In this document: piece after piece, positions 21,019 through 32,832 of the stretch | Position numbering within the stretch: position 1 is the first letter of the stretch | Layout of the letters: each line of letters opens with the position of its first letter | Source of the DNA: Zingiber officinale | Lineage: Eukaryota > Streptophyta > Magnoliopsida > Zingiberales > Zingiberaceae | DNA: 64,000 nucleotides | NCBI RefSeq assembly: GCF_018446385.1 | Contig: NC_055987.1 | Location: 34,607,202-34,671,201, forward strand | Direction: 5' to 3' | Program-made: the position numbers and the translations under genes | Notes under the pieces: model-generated | Seen by the model: only the letters and a program-made list of their open reading frames with translations | What the model was told of the DNA's origin: nothing | Database searches by the model: none

Positions 21019-23537
21019 TGAAACTTCCTGTAACCAACCCTCATATTTTTTTTTAATTGCATCACCCCCAAACCACAAACTAGCATATACTTATAACGTG
21101 ATACCAAATCAAAAATATTATTTCATCGAACGTAAAAGTCAACATTCCTCACAAAGTATAATAAAGAAAACTCGATACTCTCGACCTCACCAAAGCAAAA
21201 CCTTTCTCATGAAGAACATAAGCTCAGTACTCCTAATATCCGGACTCGCCATGCATCCATCCCGCCTCCTCGCCTACTCCGTCTGTAGACCCTCCGTTGC
21301 GTCCAGAGACACATCCTCACCTGAAATGTAGGCATCATGAGTTTACAACCCAGCAAGTATTATCTCATGTGATAAAGCATGTCATCCATAAAATAGTAGA
21401 GATAGGAGACTAAACAATAGAAACATATCTAGAATATTGCATATCAGAGAAGGAAGATGCAGTAAATAAAGTTTCTACACAGCTAAATAAGATGAAAATG
21501 TCACATATCTGGTAACCACAATTAGAGCCAGTCAACAGTTCCATGAACCTAGAGGTACCTCGTAGAGAACATGCATCCAGTCATATGGCCGAAGCTAACA
21601 TAAATTCCAGTATCAGTCAAGTTTGGATGGGCCCTCCCCGGAGCTCATCTCGGGTCACCCATCCCGTACTGCTACCACATATGTTCATATTCAATCCACT
21701 AACCACATAAAACTTATTCTACCCATAACATAATCAAAACATTAACTCAGTTCATCAATATTCTGTAGACATTTCAATTTTACCATATCCTTCTATATTC
21801 AAGCTACCCATACCATAAGAAGGTTTATGAACAGGAATAACTTTTAATTTATAGCATAACTGATATGTGGCAACAGATGTGAATTGCAACAAAACTGATA
21901 ATTGGTACTTAAACTTACAATATAGTACTAAAAGCTTAAAGAAATAAGCAGTCACTACCCATAGAAGTTTACATTTACCAGAAACCAATCCGAATTCATC
22001 CATCAAATGAAAATCACAAAATTAACAATTTATTCCATACAAATTGTATGCCCACAAAAAGTCCTAACAGTATAACTCTCCAAAAGAAAAACTTGCTTTA
22101 TAAACTATTAACTCTAACAATCATCACGAAAAACACCTTCTCTAATAGAACAACACAGATCTTTCCACAACATTAGAAAAACGAACCAAACAGTACCGCA
22201 AATTCTTCACAAAATCTTCGAATCGAAACCCGTTAATAATATCATGCAACAGAGTAAGTGTATCGAGTGGATCTGTCTAAAGATTTCGAAGAGGAAACCA
22301 AACACAGAACTCACAAAATTAATTCCAAATCTTCACGGAAAGCCTCAGCCGAATCCAAAACCTCATTCAGCGCTCAAATCACACAATTAACTCTATCTAA
22401 CATTAAAACAAACAGGTATCATGCAGCTTAACACACAGCACACTAATCTCCATTCATCACAGAAATCTCAAAATTCAACCTTGATCCAAACTTAACGAAT
22501 ACCAAAACTGCATAGAGAACTCAAATTAAAACAAACAACTCTATCGAACATTTAAACAAACAAATAATGCACAACTCACTAAAACTTGTTCATTCACGGA
22601 AGAGCACAACTCAAACTCAATTTCCAGCACATCGAACACCAGCCAAAACCTCCAGGAAACATACTGTGAAATTCGAACTCCATCAAAGCTGACATCACTA
22701 TAAAACTTCGGAGACATACGCAAACCAAGCAACACCTTCAGCCGATACTTCCAACAAAACACCGCTCTACAGAGGCGAAACAAATCTGAAACACCTACGA
22801 AGTAACAAACCGATCGAATACATCCTCAAGAAAGAAAACAATTCGAAGCATATAGCAGAGAAGCAGTTTGGTACACCTCCAAGAAAAACCAATCAGAACA
22901 ACCACAAGAAGAAAACAGCCGAAATCCCCACCAAACCTCACCTTCCTTAGGTTTCCACCCCTCTGTACCTCACAGATCTCAAGTTATCACAGTAAATACA
23001 CTTGCCTGCGCTTGCGCTTCCTCGTCCTCCCCAAAACCCCCGTGACTTCCGCTGCGTGTACTCGTTTTCTCCTGTCCAATCTGCTCCACACGGTGGAAAT
23101 CGGCTGCCAGCTCCAACGCCGCACTCACTCCACCGCGAGGGTGAAGACCCGTCAAAGCTTGGCAGCGCGTGAGGAGGCGGAACGATTGGGCTGTGGAGAT
23201 GAGTGTGATACCGGGGAAATAGGGACTTTTATACCTAGGGTTATTAACTTGATATTAACTTAGTTAAGTATGGTTAATGAATCCTTATTTATTTTCCCTC
23301 CTAATTGGTGTTAGCTTGGGTAATTTAGGTTACTTAAATCCTTTATTTATTCCCTCTCAACCCTATCATTCCAATCTTTCACTATGTCATAATAATTAAT
23401 CTTTAAGCCCCTTCATCATTATTTTTCCTAGGTTTTCATGAAAATTCAGTAATTTAATCCTCTTGTTAACGCCCATGAAACCTTAATTTGTTGCTTTATT
23501 TGATAATCTCCTTAACTAAAAATTAGAGGACCTTACA
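21019..23537 (-). mobile_element. Solo LTR C, about 2.5 kb, probably gypsy
   Basis: The unit begins TGAAACTTCC at 21019 and ends GGACCTTACA at 23537. The exact duplication GTTTT lies at 21014-21018 and 23538-23542, inside LTR A. On the minus strand it starts TGTAAGGTCC and has a TATA box (ggtataaaag, 23227-23236) followed by a pyrimidine-rich leader. Large size and a TGTAAGG start resemble LTRs of Tekay/Del-type gypsy elements; that family call is an inference. Internal ORFs are short and unconvincing. No gag, pol or primer site is present. Confidence 0.82.
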
Positions 23538-23951
23538 GTTTTACTCTTAATCTTCCGATACGAAAGTGAAAGCCACGAGCGCTATTCACCCCCCTCTAGC
23601 GTTTTCGATCCAACAGATTGGTGTAATAACAACAAGTAGTGACCAAGTGTCCTCTTCCTAACGACCCGATTGTATCTGTGACTAGTCCTCAGGCCAAACG
23701 TGGGACCCCTAGTGGAGGGTTCAATCGGATATCAGACGATCAATCCTCCTCGGTTGCCTTCCCACAAGCACCAACACATCCGACCAACCTCCTGCCCATC
23801 ATCGCATCGTTGATCGTATATCACTGGGTGCTGTTCCATACGCCTCTTGATGATATGAGTTGGGCGGAAAGGCCCCAAGGATTACCTTCTGAAAATGCAC
23901 ATGCCCATGACATGAGGAAAGGTTAATCTTTGATGGCCAGCGACTCTCTCG

Positions 23952-24250
23952 AATGAGCAAGCATGTCGTTCTCCCAAGAAATTTTAGAAGATAAATTGTT
24001 GAGTCATTTCTATCCCCTGTCAATCAAAGAATACGAAGGAGTGACTGACCCAGAGGACCACTCGCTCAAATTCAAAAATGCAGCTGTCCCCCATCAATAT
24101 ATTAACGGAGTCAATGAGCGTGCATATTGTTCTCCTAAGAAATCTTAGAAGATAAATTGTTGAGTCATTTTTGATCCCTATCGATCGGAGAATATGGAGG
24201 AGTGACCAACCTAGAGGACCACTTGCTCAAATTCGAAAATGCAACAGTTG
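23952..24250 (+). repeat. 161-bp tandem duplication inside the Tat gag remnant
   Basis: The block starting aatgagcaagcatgt at 23952 recurs as aatgagcgtgcatat at 24113 and runs to about 24247. Both copies cover the gag core (LLSHF...DPEDH). The copies differ at many sites, so the duplication is old. Confidence 0.85.
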
Positions 24251-24252
24251 AG

Positions 24253-27200
24253 GCAGCAATGTACTCAAACTCTGTTGTAGAATCAACAACTGTATCTTGT
24301 TTTAAACTCTTCTAGCTTTCAACACTTCCATTTAAGCAAAATACATATCCTGACTATGATCTATAAACATCCTTGTCAGTTTGGAAGCTAGCATCGGTGT
24401 AACCCTTTACAACAAGCTCTTCATCGCCTCTAAAGATCAAGAAATAATCTTGATTTCTTCTCAAGTACAGAAAAATATTCTTGACTGTTGTTCAGTGACT
24501 TTCACCTAGATTTGACTGGCATCTGTTCATCATGCTTAACGCATACGAGACATCTAGGTGAGTTTAAAGCATGACATACATGATAGGCCCTATAGAAGAT
24601 GCATAAGGAATCTGATCCATGCGGTCCCTTTCTTCCTTGAAAGAGGGGCATTGAGTCTTCGAATGACTCACGTCATGTGACATCGACAGGAATCCCTTAT
24701 TGGAATTCTCCATGGCGAAATGATTAAGCACCTTGTTAATATATGTACTCTAAATTTGGTTAAGCAATCTGTTAGATCTATCTCTATAGATCTGAAGGCC
24801 TAAAATATAGGCTACTTCACCTAAGTCAAAATAATTTCCAAACAAAGTCTTCACTAATTAAAGAGTAGGGATATCATTTCCAATAAGAATTATGTAATCT
24901 ACATACAATATGAGAAATATGACTATGATGCCACTAACCTTCTTGTAAACACAAGGTTCATCTTCATTCTTAATGAAACCAAATGCTTTGATTACATCAT
25001 TAAATTGAAGATTTCAGCTTCTAGAAGCTTGCTTTAATCCATTAATGGATCATTACAACTTACATACCTTTCCATCATGCTATGGATTGACAAAACCCTC
25101 AGGTTGTGTCATGTACATATTCTGAAGTAAATTTTCGTTAAGAAATGTCAGTTTTGACATCTATTTGCTAGATCTTATAATCAGAGTAAGCTGCAATAGC
25201 AATACAACTGGTGAAAATGTTTCATTATTGTCTATACCATGAGTCTACTTGAATACTTTAGCTACTAATCACCCTTTATAGGTATACAGATGACCATCCA
25301 TGTCAGTCTTTCTTTTAAAGACCCACTTACACCCAATGGATTTGATCCCTTCAGCTGGATTGACCAAAGTCTATACTTGGCTAGTGTACATGGATTCCAT
25401 TTTGGATCTCATGACCTCTAGCCATTTCTCAGAATTTAGGCCGTGTACAACTTCTTGATAAGATGTAGACTTGTTAAGACCAACAAACGCTACATCATCG
25501 TGGTCAGACAAGAGAATAATATCTCTCAGGTTGATGACGTGTCCTATCAGATCTGTGTAGAGCTTGTGCTACTTGAATAGGTTGTTGCTCCACAACTTCT
25601 TACAGTGTAAAAAAATCATAATCCACAACATCTTGTGGTACCTGTTTAGTTTCTATCAAGCCGTCAGTGCTAGTTTTTAAATATTGAATTTTTCAAGATC
25701 AACCTTACTCCCACTAGTTTTTCTAGAAATAAATTTTGTTTATAGAAAGACACTAGTTTTGGCAATAAACACTTTGCCTTGTCTGGGATTATAGAAGTAA
25801 TATCCCATTTTTTCCTTGGGATATACTAAAATGTAGCACTTATTTGATTTGGGTCTATTTTATCTGAGACGTATTGTCAAACATAAGTCTCACATCCTAA
25901 AATCTTCATGAAAAACATCTTAGGACTCTTCCTAGTGTATATCATATATGGTGTCTTTATGATAGCCTTAGATGGAATGCAGTTAAGTGTGAAAGCAGTT
26001 GTCTCTAGAGCATGCCCCCATAAGGAAGTAGGAATTTCTGTTTGACTCATCATCGATTGTGCCATATCTAATAAAGTACGATTTCTCCTTTTTGATACAT
26101 AATTCCATTGTGATGTTCCAGGTGGATTGAGTTGAGATATGATTCCACATTCAACAAGATGGTCATAAAATTCTTAGCTAAGGTATTCCCCATCTTGATC
26201 TGATCAAAGCATCTTAATACGCTTACCAAGTTAATTTGGTACCGTTGGTTGATAATCGGAATATCGTACCGGTTCCCTTGTATAAAATTTTGTACAAGTC
26301 TTGAACCATTCCTAACAACCTATTGTGTTCTTTAGAAATTAAATTAGGAATCGTAAACGGAACTTAACATTATTAATTCTAAATTTAACTTATCTATTCT
26401 TAGAGGTTTAGACTTGGATCACAAACAATACTTAACATTATTGATCCAAATCCACCCATGTTACAAATTCAATTAAATATTAATTTCAGAGATTGGCTTC
26501 CAGGTTAAACATGGCGAGGCACTAGGCCTTCTTGGGTATGAGAGCATCCACCACTTCCTAGACAAAACCTTTCAATGAAATTTAATATTTAATTTCCTTA
26601 TAGTAACCCTAGGTTTAACCAAAAGGAACAATCGAATTACAAGATCAAGAAAAACAAAAGAACACAAACTCAAATTCACAAATTTGAAACCTAGAATCAT
26701 ATGCCTCTTGTGTTTGGTATTTCAAAATCTATACAAAGAAAACTAGTATGATACAGAATAGAATTACTAGTTATACCTTTTTTTTGTAAGCAACAACCTC
26801 TTGATCTTCTATCGTATTCCTCTTCTTATCTCGAACATCGTGTGGGCGACGATCTACCGAGACGAGAACCACCCAAGCTTCCTTCTTCTCCAAGCAAGTT
26901 TCGGCCACCAAAAGAACTCCAAGAGAAGATGAGGTTCGACCACCACCACCAAGCTCCAAGGGATGCTAGAAACAAAGCCTCCTATCTCTCCTTCTTCCTC
27001 TAACAAAATCCAGCCACCAGCCAAAACCCTTGAGATGAAGATGCTGCCGGCCAAGGAAGAAGAATAGGAGATGGAGAGAAAGAGAGGGGCCGACCACCAA
27101 CCAAGGAAGAGAGGAACCAAAGAAGATAGATTGTTGTGGGGTGAGGCACCTCTACCCTCTCTTTTATATTCCTTGGTCTTGGTAAATAAGGAAAGTTTTA

Positions 27201-30200
27201 TTAAAACTTCCTTATTCTCTTTGCCAATGAAAGGAAAGTTTAATAAAATTTCCTTTTCAAACTATATATGGCCGGCCACCTTAATCCCTCCAAAAAAGGA
27301 AAGTTTTAAACACAAAATTAAAACTTCCTAATTTGTTTTTGAAAATTTTAAATAAAAATTTCTCTTTTGAAAATTCCCTTCATGGTTGGTCATAAAAGGA
27401 AACTTTTATAAATTAAAATCTCTCTATTAAAACATGTGGATGATTTACAAAAAAGAAAGTTTTCTCTAAAATTAAAATATTCCTTTCAATCTACAAATAA
27501 GGAAGATATCAAATCTTTTTTTAATCTTTTGTAGAAACTATAAAAGGAAAGATTTAATTTTAAAACTCTCTTTTAAAATCATGAGGATGGTTTCATAAAA
27601 GGAAAGTTTTATCAAATTAAAATTAAAATCTTCCTTTTAACTACAAATAAGAAAAAATATCAAACCTTTCACTTAATATTTTGTAGAAAGCTATAAAAAG
27701 AAAAATTTAAATTTTAAACTCTCTTTTAAAAGCATGGCTTCCACATAAGAAAGATTTTAAAAAATAAAATCCTTTTTAATTTATTTTGGCCAGCCACACC
27801 AAGCTTGAGTTCAAGCTGGGGCCGACCACCTAATGAAACCAACTCACCTTGGTTTGGCCGGCCCTAGCTGGGCTCCAAGCTAGGCTTGGCCGACCACCTT
27901 AATGAGGGTAAGAAGGTGGGTATGGGTGGGTATAATACTTTATAAATAAGAGGCTACGATAGGGACTGAGAGGAGGAATTGGTTTTGGTCTCCCGATGAA
28001 ATTAAGCTTCCCGTGTTCGCCCCGAACACCCAACTTAATTTCATCAACAATAATTCATACCACTAAAGAATTATTATTAAACTATCGCACCAATCCCAAA
28101 TTATATTTTGGGCTCCTTCTTATAATGAGTGTGTTAATCTCCTTGTGTTTAACATGTCGAATGTCCACTAATTAAGTGAGTTACTGACAACTCACTTTAA
28201 TTAATATCTTAGTCCAAGAGTAGTACCACTCAACTTTATTGTCGTGTCGGACTAAGTCCACTTGCAGGGTTTAACATGATAATCCTTATGAACTCCTCTT
28301 GGGGACATTATCAACCTAGATTACTAGGACACAGTTTCATTCTATAATCAATAACACACCATATAAGTAATATCATTTCCCAACTTATCGAGCCTATTGA
28401 TTTATCCAATTAAATCACACCCTTTGATAAATCAAAGAAATGAATATTAAGTATATGTGCTTGTTATTATATCATGATTAAGAGCACACACTTCCATAAT
28501 AACAAAGGTCTTGTTCTTTTATTTAGTCAGTATAAAAAGAACTTACCTTAAATGGTCCAGCTCAATACACTCTGAGTGTACTAGTATAATTTTATAGTCA
28601 AGATAAACTAATACCAAATTACACTACGACTATTCTAATGGTTTATTCCTATCCATCTTAGTCATAAGCAACTGTTTATAATTTATAAAGTACTGATAAC
28701 ATTTTCTTCTGTGTGTGACACCACACATCATGTTATCTACAATATAAATGAATTGAACAACTATACTTAGTATAAATGTAGACATTTGACCAATGTGATT
28801 CAAAAATAAATGTTTACAAAAGCTAGGCTTTTAGTATACACTCTAACAGGTACTTCATTCTTTAATTCTTTGAACTTTTTAAAAGATTCTAACTTATATC
28901 TCATCAGATACACATAGTCGTATCTACTAAAATCATTAGTAAAAGTAATAAAGTAATGATAGCCTCCTCTAGTTGCTATTCTGAAAGGGTTGCATATATT
29001 AATATGTATGAGCCCTAACAAATCATTAGCTCTTTCGTTGCGTCCACTAAATTAAGTCTTTATCATCTTGCTTTGAAGACAAAATTCGCATACTTCATAT
29101 GATTCAAAATCAAATGTTCCAAAAGTCCATCCTTATAGAGTTGGAATATGTGACTCTCATTTATGTGACCTAAGCAACAATGCTAGAGATATGTTTGATT
29201 AAAATTATTAGACTTGAACCGTTTGGTATTTTTGTTATAGATTGGGTTGTCAAAGTCTAGAACATAGAGTTCATTCACAAGATGTGCACTATAATAGAAT
29301 ATTTCATTGAAATAAATAGAACAATATTTATTATTTATTATAAATGAAAACCTTTCTTGTCCAAACAAGAAATAAAGATAATGTTCTTAGTTAAGGCAAA
29401 CACATAACAACACTCTTCTAGTTCTAAAATAAGCCTAGTGGACAAAGATGAGGAATATGTTCCTATAGCTATAGCAACAACTTTTCCGCCATTGCCTACT
29501 CATAGGTCCACTCCTCCCTTTGTCAATGATCTACTTTTTCCCAGCCTCTGCACATCAGTACAAATGTGAGATGCACAGTCGATATCTAATATCTAAGAAG
29601 ACGAGATAGATATATTAACTTATATAACATATATACTTGAGGCAGAAGTCTAACTTCTCTTCCTTTTTAGTTCCTCTAGGTACAACTTGTAGTTCCTTTT
29701 CCTGTGTCTAACCTCACCACGGAGGAAGCAGGTTCCTTCCTTAGCAACCCCACCTTTGGATTTCAATGCATGAGTCGTGCCTTTGCCTTTGGCTTGGGTC
29801 TTACCCTTTTATTTGGGCTTCCATTTGCCTTTGCCCTTTAGTTTCAAAAAAATGGTACTAAGCTTTGCCATCTTAAGGTTGAGTACAGTAGTTCTCAATA
29901 TGTTCAGCATCTCAGGCAATGGCTTGCCAATTTCATTCATGTTATAGTTCATGAAAAATTGACTGTAGCTTTAAAGAATTGATTGTAGAATAAGGTCAGT
30001 GGTCAATTCTTAACCTAGTGAAAATCCCAATCTTTGTAGGTTCTCCACATACTCGATCATTTTGAGCATATATGACCCTACGACACTTCCTTCTTGCATC
30101 TTGCATTAAAATAGAGCCTTAGAGATCTCAATTCTCTCATGCCTTGCTTGTCCTTGATATAGTTGTCTAAGATGCTCACCATATCATAAGCATCCATGTT

Positions 30201-30475
30201 TTTATGTTGCTTCTGAAGCTCAGAGTTCATGTTGAAAAGAAAAAGGCATGATACATTTAATGTATCATCTTGGTGCTTCTTATAAGCATCCTTATCAGCT
30301 CTAGTGGGAGTAGTGGGGGTGTCTCAGGAATGGGTTGCTCTATGACGTATAGTTTATTTTCTTGCTTGAGAATTATTTTCAGATTTCTGTACCAATCTAG
30401 GAAATTAGCTCCATTGAGCTTGTCCTTATCAACGACAAATCACAGAGAGAGAGTATTCGATGTATTTGATGACAT
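24253..30475 (-). pseudogene. Old Ty1/copia gag-pol, split by a solo LTR
   Basis: Read on the minus strand from 30475 the order is: gag start with a LNGANFLDWYRNLKIILK-like block (30475-30330); decayed gag and zinc-knuckle region to about 29650; protease near 29560; integrase 29021-28855 (HYFITFTNDFSRYDYVYLM); then, after the insertion at 26243-28848, integrase end 26237-25877 (MMSQTEIPTSLWGHALETTA); RT about 25470-24850 with a Tyr-Val-Asp-Tyr at the catalytic site instead of YVDD; and RNase H 24480-24253 (GYTDASFQTD, then EYIAA). Many stops and frameshifts occur throughout. It abuts the Tat gag remnant at about 24250, without visible LTR. Confidence 0.78.
26243..28848 (-). mobile_element. 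Solo copia LTR, 2.6 kb, inside the old copia element
   Basis: It matches the LTRs of the copia element at 32833-41836 across their whole length. On the minus strand it starts TGTTAGAGTGTATACT at 28848; on the plus strand its left end is CGTTGGTTG where the others have TGTTGGTTG. The flanks are GGTAC at 26238-26242 and 28849-28853, an exact 5-bp duplication that breaks the integrase region. ORFs at 26771-27331 are chance frames in the U5/R region and recur in the related LTRs. Confidence 0.88.
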
Positions 30476-30872
30476 GGTGATCTATAACAATAAAATATAA
30501 AAATAAGTATCATATTTAGATCATTTAATTATACCTTTAATTAAATGATTCTCGCACTTAAGTATAATATTTTAGTAGAAGCAAGTCATGGATGTAGTTT
30601 TACCCATATACTAGCTCCAAATATAATAGCAATGACATTCATATGGGTCAAGATCCATATTATACCTCATCTTGAGTTAGCTTTGGCTAATCGCACAAGA
30701 TTTAGTATAACATAGGTAGGCAACGTTTGCTAATTACATCATATGTAGCTCTTGTATCATTGGGTGAATAAGACTAAGTATTCATTTGCCTATCTTATGA
30801 AATTCATATTATAACTTATCTTGAGTTAGCTTTGGCTAATCACCCAAGACTAGTATAATTTGAATTACATAA
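30476..30872 (-). other. 5' leader of the old copia element
   Basis: AT-rich sequence upstream of the minus-strand gag start. It includes two similar copies of ttgagttagctttggctaat (near 30673 and 30822). It ends where an Athila-like LTR begins at 30873. The 5' LTR is not present. Confidence 0.5.
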
Positions 30873-32601
30873 TGTTGACCTCCGCAAGTATACAGAAATA
30901 TTGCAAGTAATATAAAAGATTATTGTATCCACAGGGACTGGAATAAGCACTAAGAATGTCTCAAAGTGAATTAGTTAGACAACAAATCAATGGATTAACA
31001 AAGTCTAAGTGTAACTATGAAAAGTAAACAAAAGAATGAAAGAATAGGCAACAAGAATAAAGGTAATGATAAGGGATATTCTAGGAGTTTTGGTTTCTTT
31101 GTAAGGTTCTTCAATGTAAACGATCTTCCAAATCCTTTTTCTCAATTATCCATCATTTGTAGAAGGTTGTCGGTTCTCTCTTGCAATAGAGAACCGACCT
31201 AGGACTGAAATCCATACCTAGATTGATCAATTAGGAATGAATCTATGTTGTCCTTACATGGGCTTGCCTGTCACGTGCGTCCCTCAGAAAATCAACATAA
31301 GAATCCATCACTCATCAATCCATCAAGATATAAAGATTAATGCGTAAATCTATCCTACCATCTTGAAATACCTAATTTCCCTTTCAAGATAATCCCTCAA
31401 ACGTCCTTACACGGGCATGTTCCTGTCACGAAGATCCCTTAGAAAATCGGATGAAGAATTACCCCTACAAGATCCACAAGATATCCAAACATTCAATCAA
31501 GCATGGTAATTAGGCACAATCACAACATTCCACACAAGATCGAATAGATACAAAATAGGACAAAATCATAGAAATGGAAAATTGGCATATCCACAAGAGT
31601 TTTACATCAAGATTTCTTTACAAATACTCCCTCCATCTTAGAACAAGAGATCTACTCCATAAATTGAAGAAAGAATCTGAAAGAAATAAAGATTACAAGC
31701 ATTTCTAATCCCTCAAATCCAAGAAAGGAGAGAAAGAAAACTTATCTATGGAGAAGAATGGTCTTCGGATCCAATCCTTCGATCTTGGAGTCAAATCGGT
31801 GAAGATCTTCCCTTAGATCGCCCAGAAATCCACCCAAGAATGGAAGGAATCACCCAAATCTTCCTTTCTCCCAAAGGGGAGAAGATCCCCTTTCAAATCA
31901 AGGAGGAAGGCTTATATAGAGGTGAGGTTTGGGCACCACACGATCCCGAGGCACGGTCGTGTGAGGTTCACACGGCCTGCCTCACTCCCCTCTCTGTACA
32001 ACTCACACGGCCATGGTACACCCTGCATCTGCTACCTTCGCATGGCCGTGTAGATCTACACGGCCTGGGCACTCTTTGGCACTGGAGATCTTGCACGACC
32101 ATGTAGTGTACATGGCCAGACCCTTCATGGTCTCTAGAAACCTCACACGACCGTGTAGATCTACACGGCCATGTAAGTCTTCAACACTGGAATGCTAGTA
32201 TGACCGTGTACTGCACACGACCGGCTTGGCTGCTCCTGCTGGCTCCATATCTTGACATGGTCGTGTGAGGTTCACACGACCGTGGCAACTTCCTTCTTTG
32301 TTTCAGCCACATGGCCAGAAATCTCCACACGACCAGGGCAACCCCCCATGGCAGGGCCATGTGAAGTTCAGGAATGATGCCTTCCTCCTTGGCTCTTCTT
32401 GCAGATTTGGCCTTGAACATGAAATCTTCACCAAATTTGACTCCTGTGTACAAAAAATGCACAAAAGTAGATCTCCGAACAAAAAGAGTAAATATGCTAA
32501 AAGGAAAACTGGAAGTACGGAATTACGTAGACAAAGTATGTACAAAGTATGTGAATGTGCGTCAAAACATGCTAACAAGTGTATACAATCTACGCACATC
32601 A
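30873..32601 (-). repeat. Athila-like LTR, copy i
   Basis: A 1729-bp LTR. On the minus strand it starts TGATGTGCG at 32601, just after a polypurine region, and ends GAGGTCAACA at 30873. It matches the LTRs at 45944-46987 and 61440-62998 (shared landmarks: gtgacaggtgcaagcc-type words, gataatcttttatattact). U3 is packed with CACGGCCGTGT palindromes (31940-32370). It is the 3' LTR of a minus-strand element whose body is lost beyond 32832. The three overlapping ORFs at 32181-32687 lie in the LTR and are not genes. Confidence 0.8.
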
Positions 32602-32832
32602 CACCCCTAGACTTAAACCTTTGCTTGTCCTCAAGCAAAATGCTGCAATCTAAATTCATATTCTCTACAAAGTTCTCATATCCCTAATGCATTCTCCTAA
32701 CTCTATCAAAAGGTTTCATTAGTAAGCATGATCATGAAAACAAGTTAAGTATGACTTAAGCATAAGTACCCTGTGCACAGTGCGAAAACAACTCAAAACT
32801 CTTCAAGTTTCAATCTATGTCCTATTCAAGTC
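32602..32832 (-). other. Athila-like internal scrap with polypurine tract
   Basis: On the minus strand this reads ...tgaggacaagcaaaggttt, then aagtctaggggtgtg directly before the LTR. This is the conserved motif preceding the 3' LTR of many plant gypsy elements. It is cut at 32832 by the copia insertion. Confidence 0.65.

Larger units (their letters stand above)
18001..23615 (+). mobile_element. Solo LTR A (Sirevirus-type) carrying two nested insertions
   Basis: The LTR starts TGTTGGTGC at 18001 and ends cgatCCAACA at 23615 after the Sirevirus tail ttcacccccctctagcg. The duplication GATTG is exact at 17996-18000 and 23616-23620, interrupting the Tat gag. No polypurine tract, primer site or coding sequence adjoins it, so it is a solo LTR. 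Without the insertions it is about 1.25 kb, in three parts: 18001-18554, 20388-21018 and 23543-23615. It carries hairpin repeats at 18118-18450, GGGCGCCC-type motifs near 20640-20670, and a likely TATA (ctttataag) near 20680. Confidence 0.9.
17891..24250 (+). pseudogene. gag: Tat-type gypsy gag remnant, split by nested solo LTRs
   Basis: The gag coding strand runs 17891-18000 and resumes at 23621 after the LTR-A insertion. Across the split the frame reads an EDLELLIATRVARLV-like start followed by two stops. At 23963-24090 it shows FSQEILEDKLLSHF and EYEGVTDPEDHSLKF, the gag core signature of Tat elements (YxGxTDPxDH). The core is then duplicated in tandem (161 bp) and truncated at about 24250, where an unrelated copia RNase H begins. 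Several stops make it non-functional. Confidence 0.75.

Noticed and set aside
20477..21331. ORFs on both strands around LTR A
   Set aside because: They cross the LTR A/LTR C boundary and show no conserved domain.
22868..23263. A 131-codon frame as a possible gene
   Set aside because: It is antisense within solo LTR C, in its pyrimidine-rich leader, without a domain.
26771..27331. ORFs in three frames near 27 kb, with relatives at 33.4 and 41 kb
   Set aside because: They recur because they lie in the same LTR family; frames differ between copies and no domain is seen.
32181..32687. Overlapping ORFs up to 140 codons
   Set aside because: They lie in an Athila-like LTR and recur inverted at 61382-61940; there is no protein similarity.
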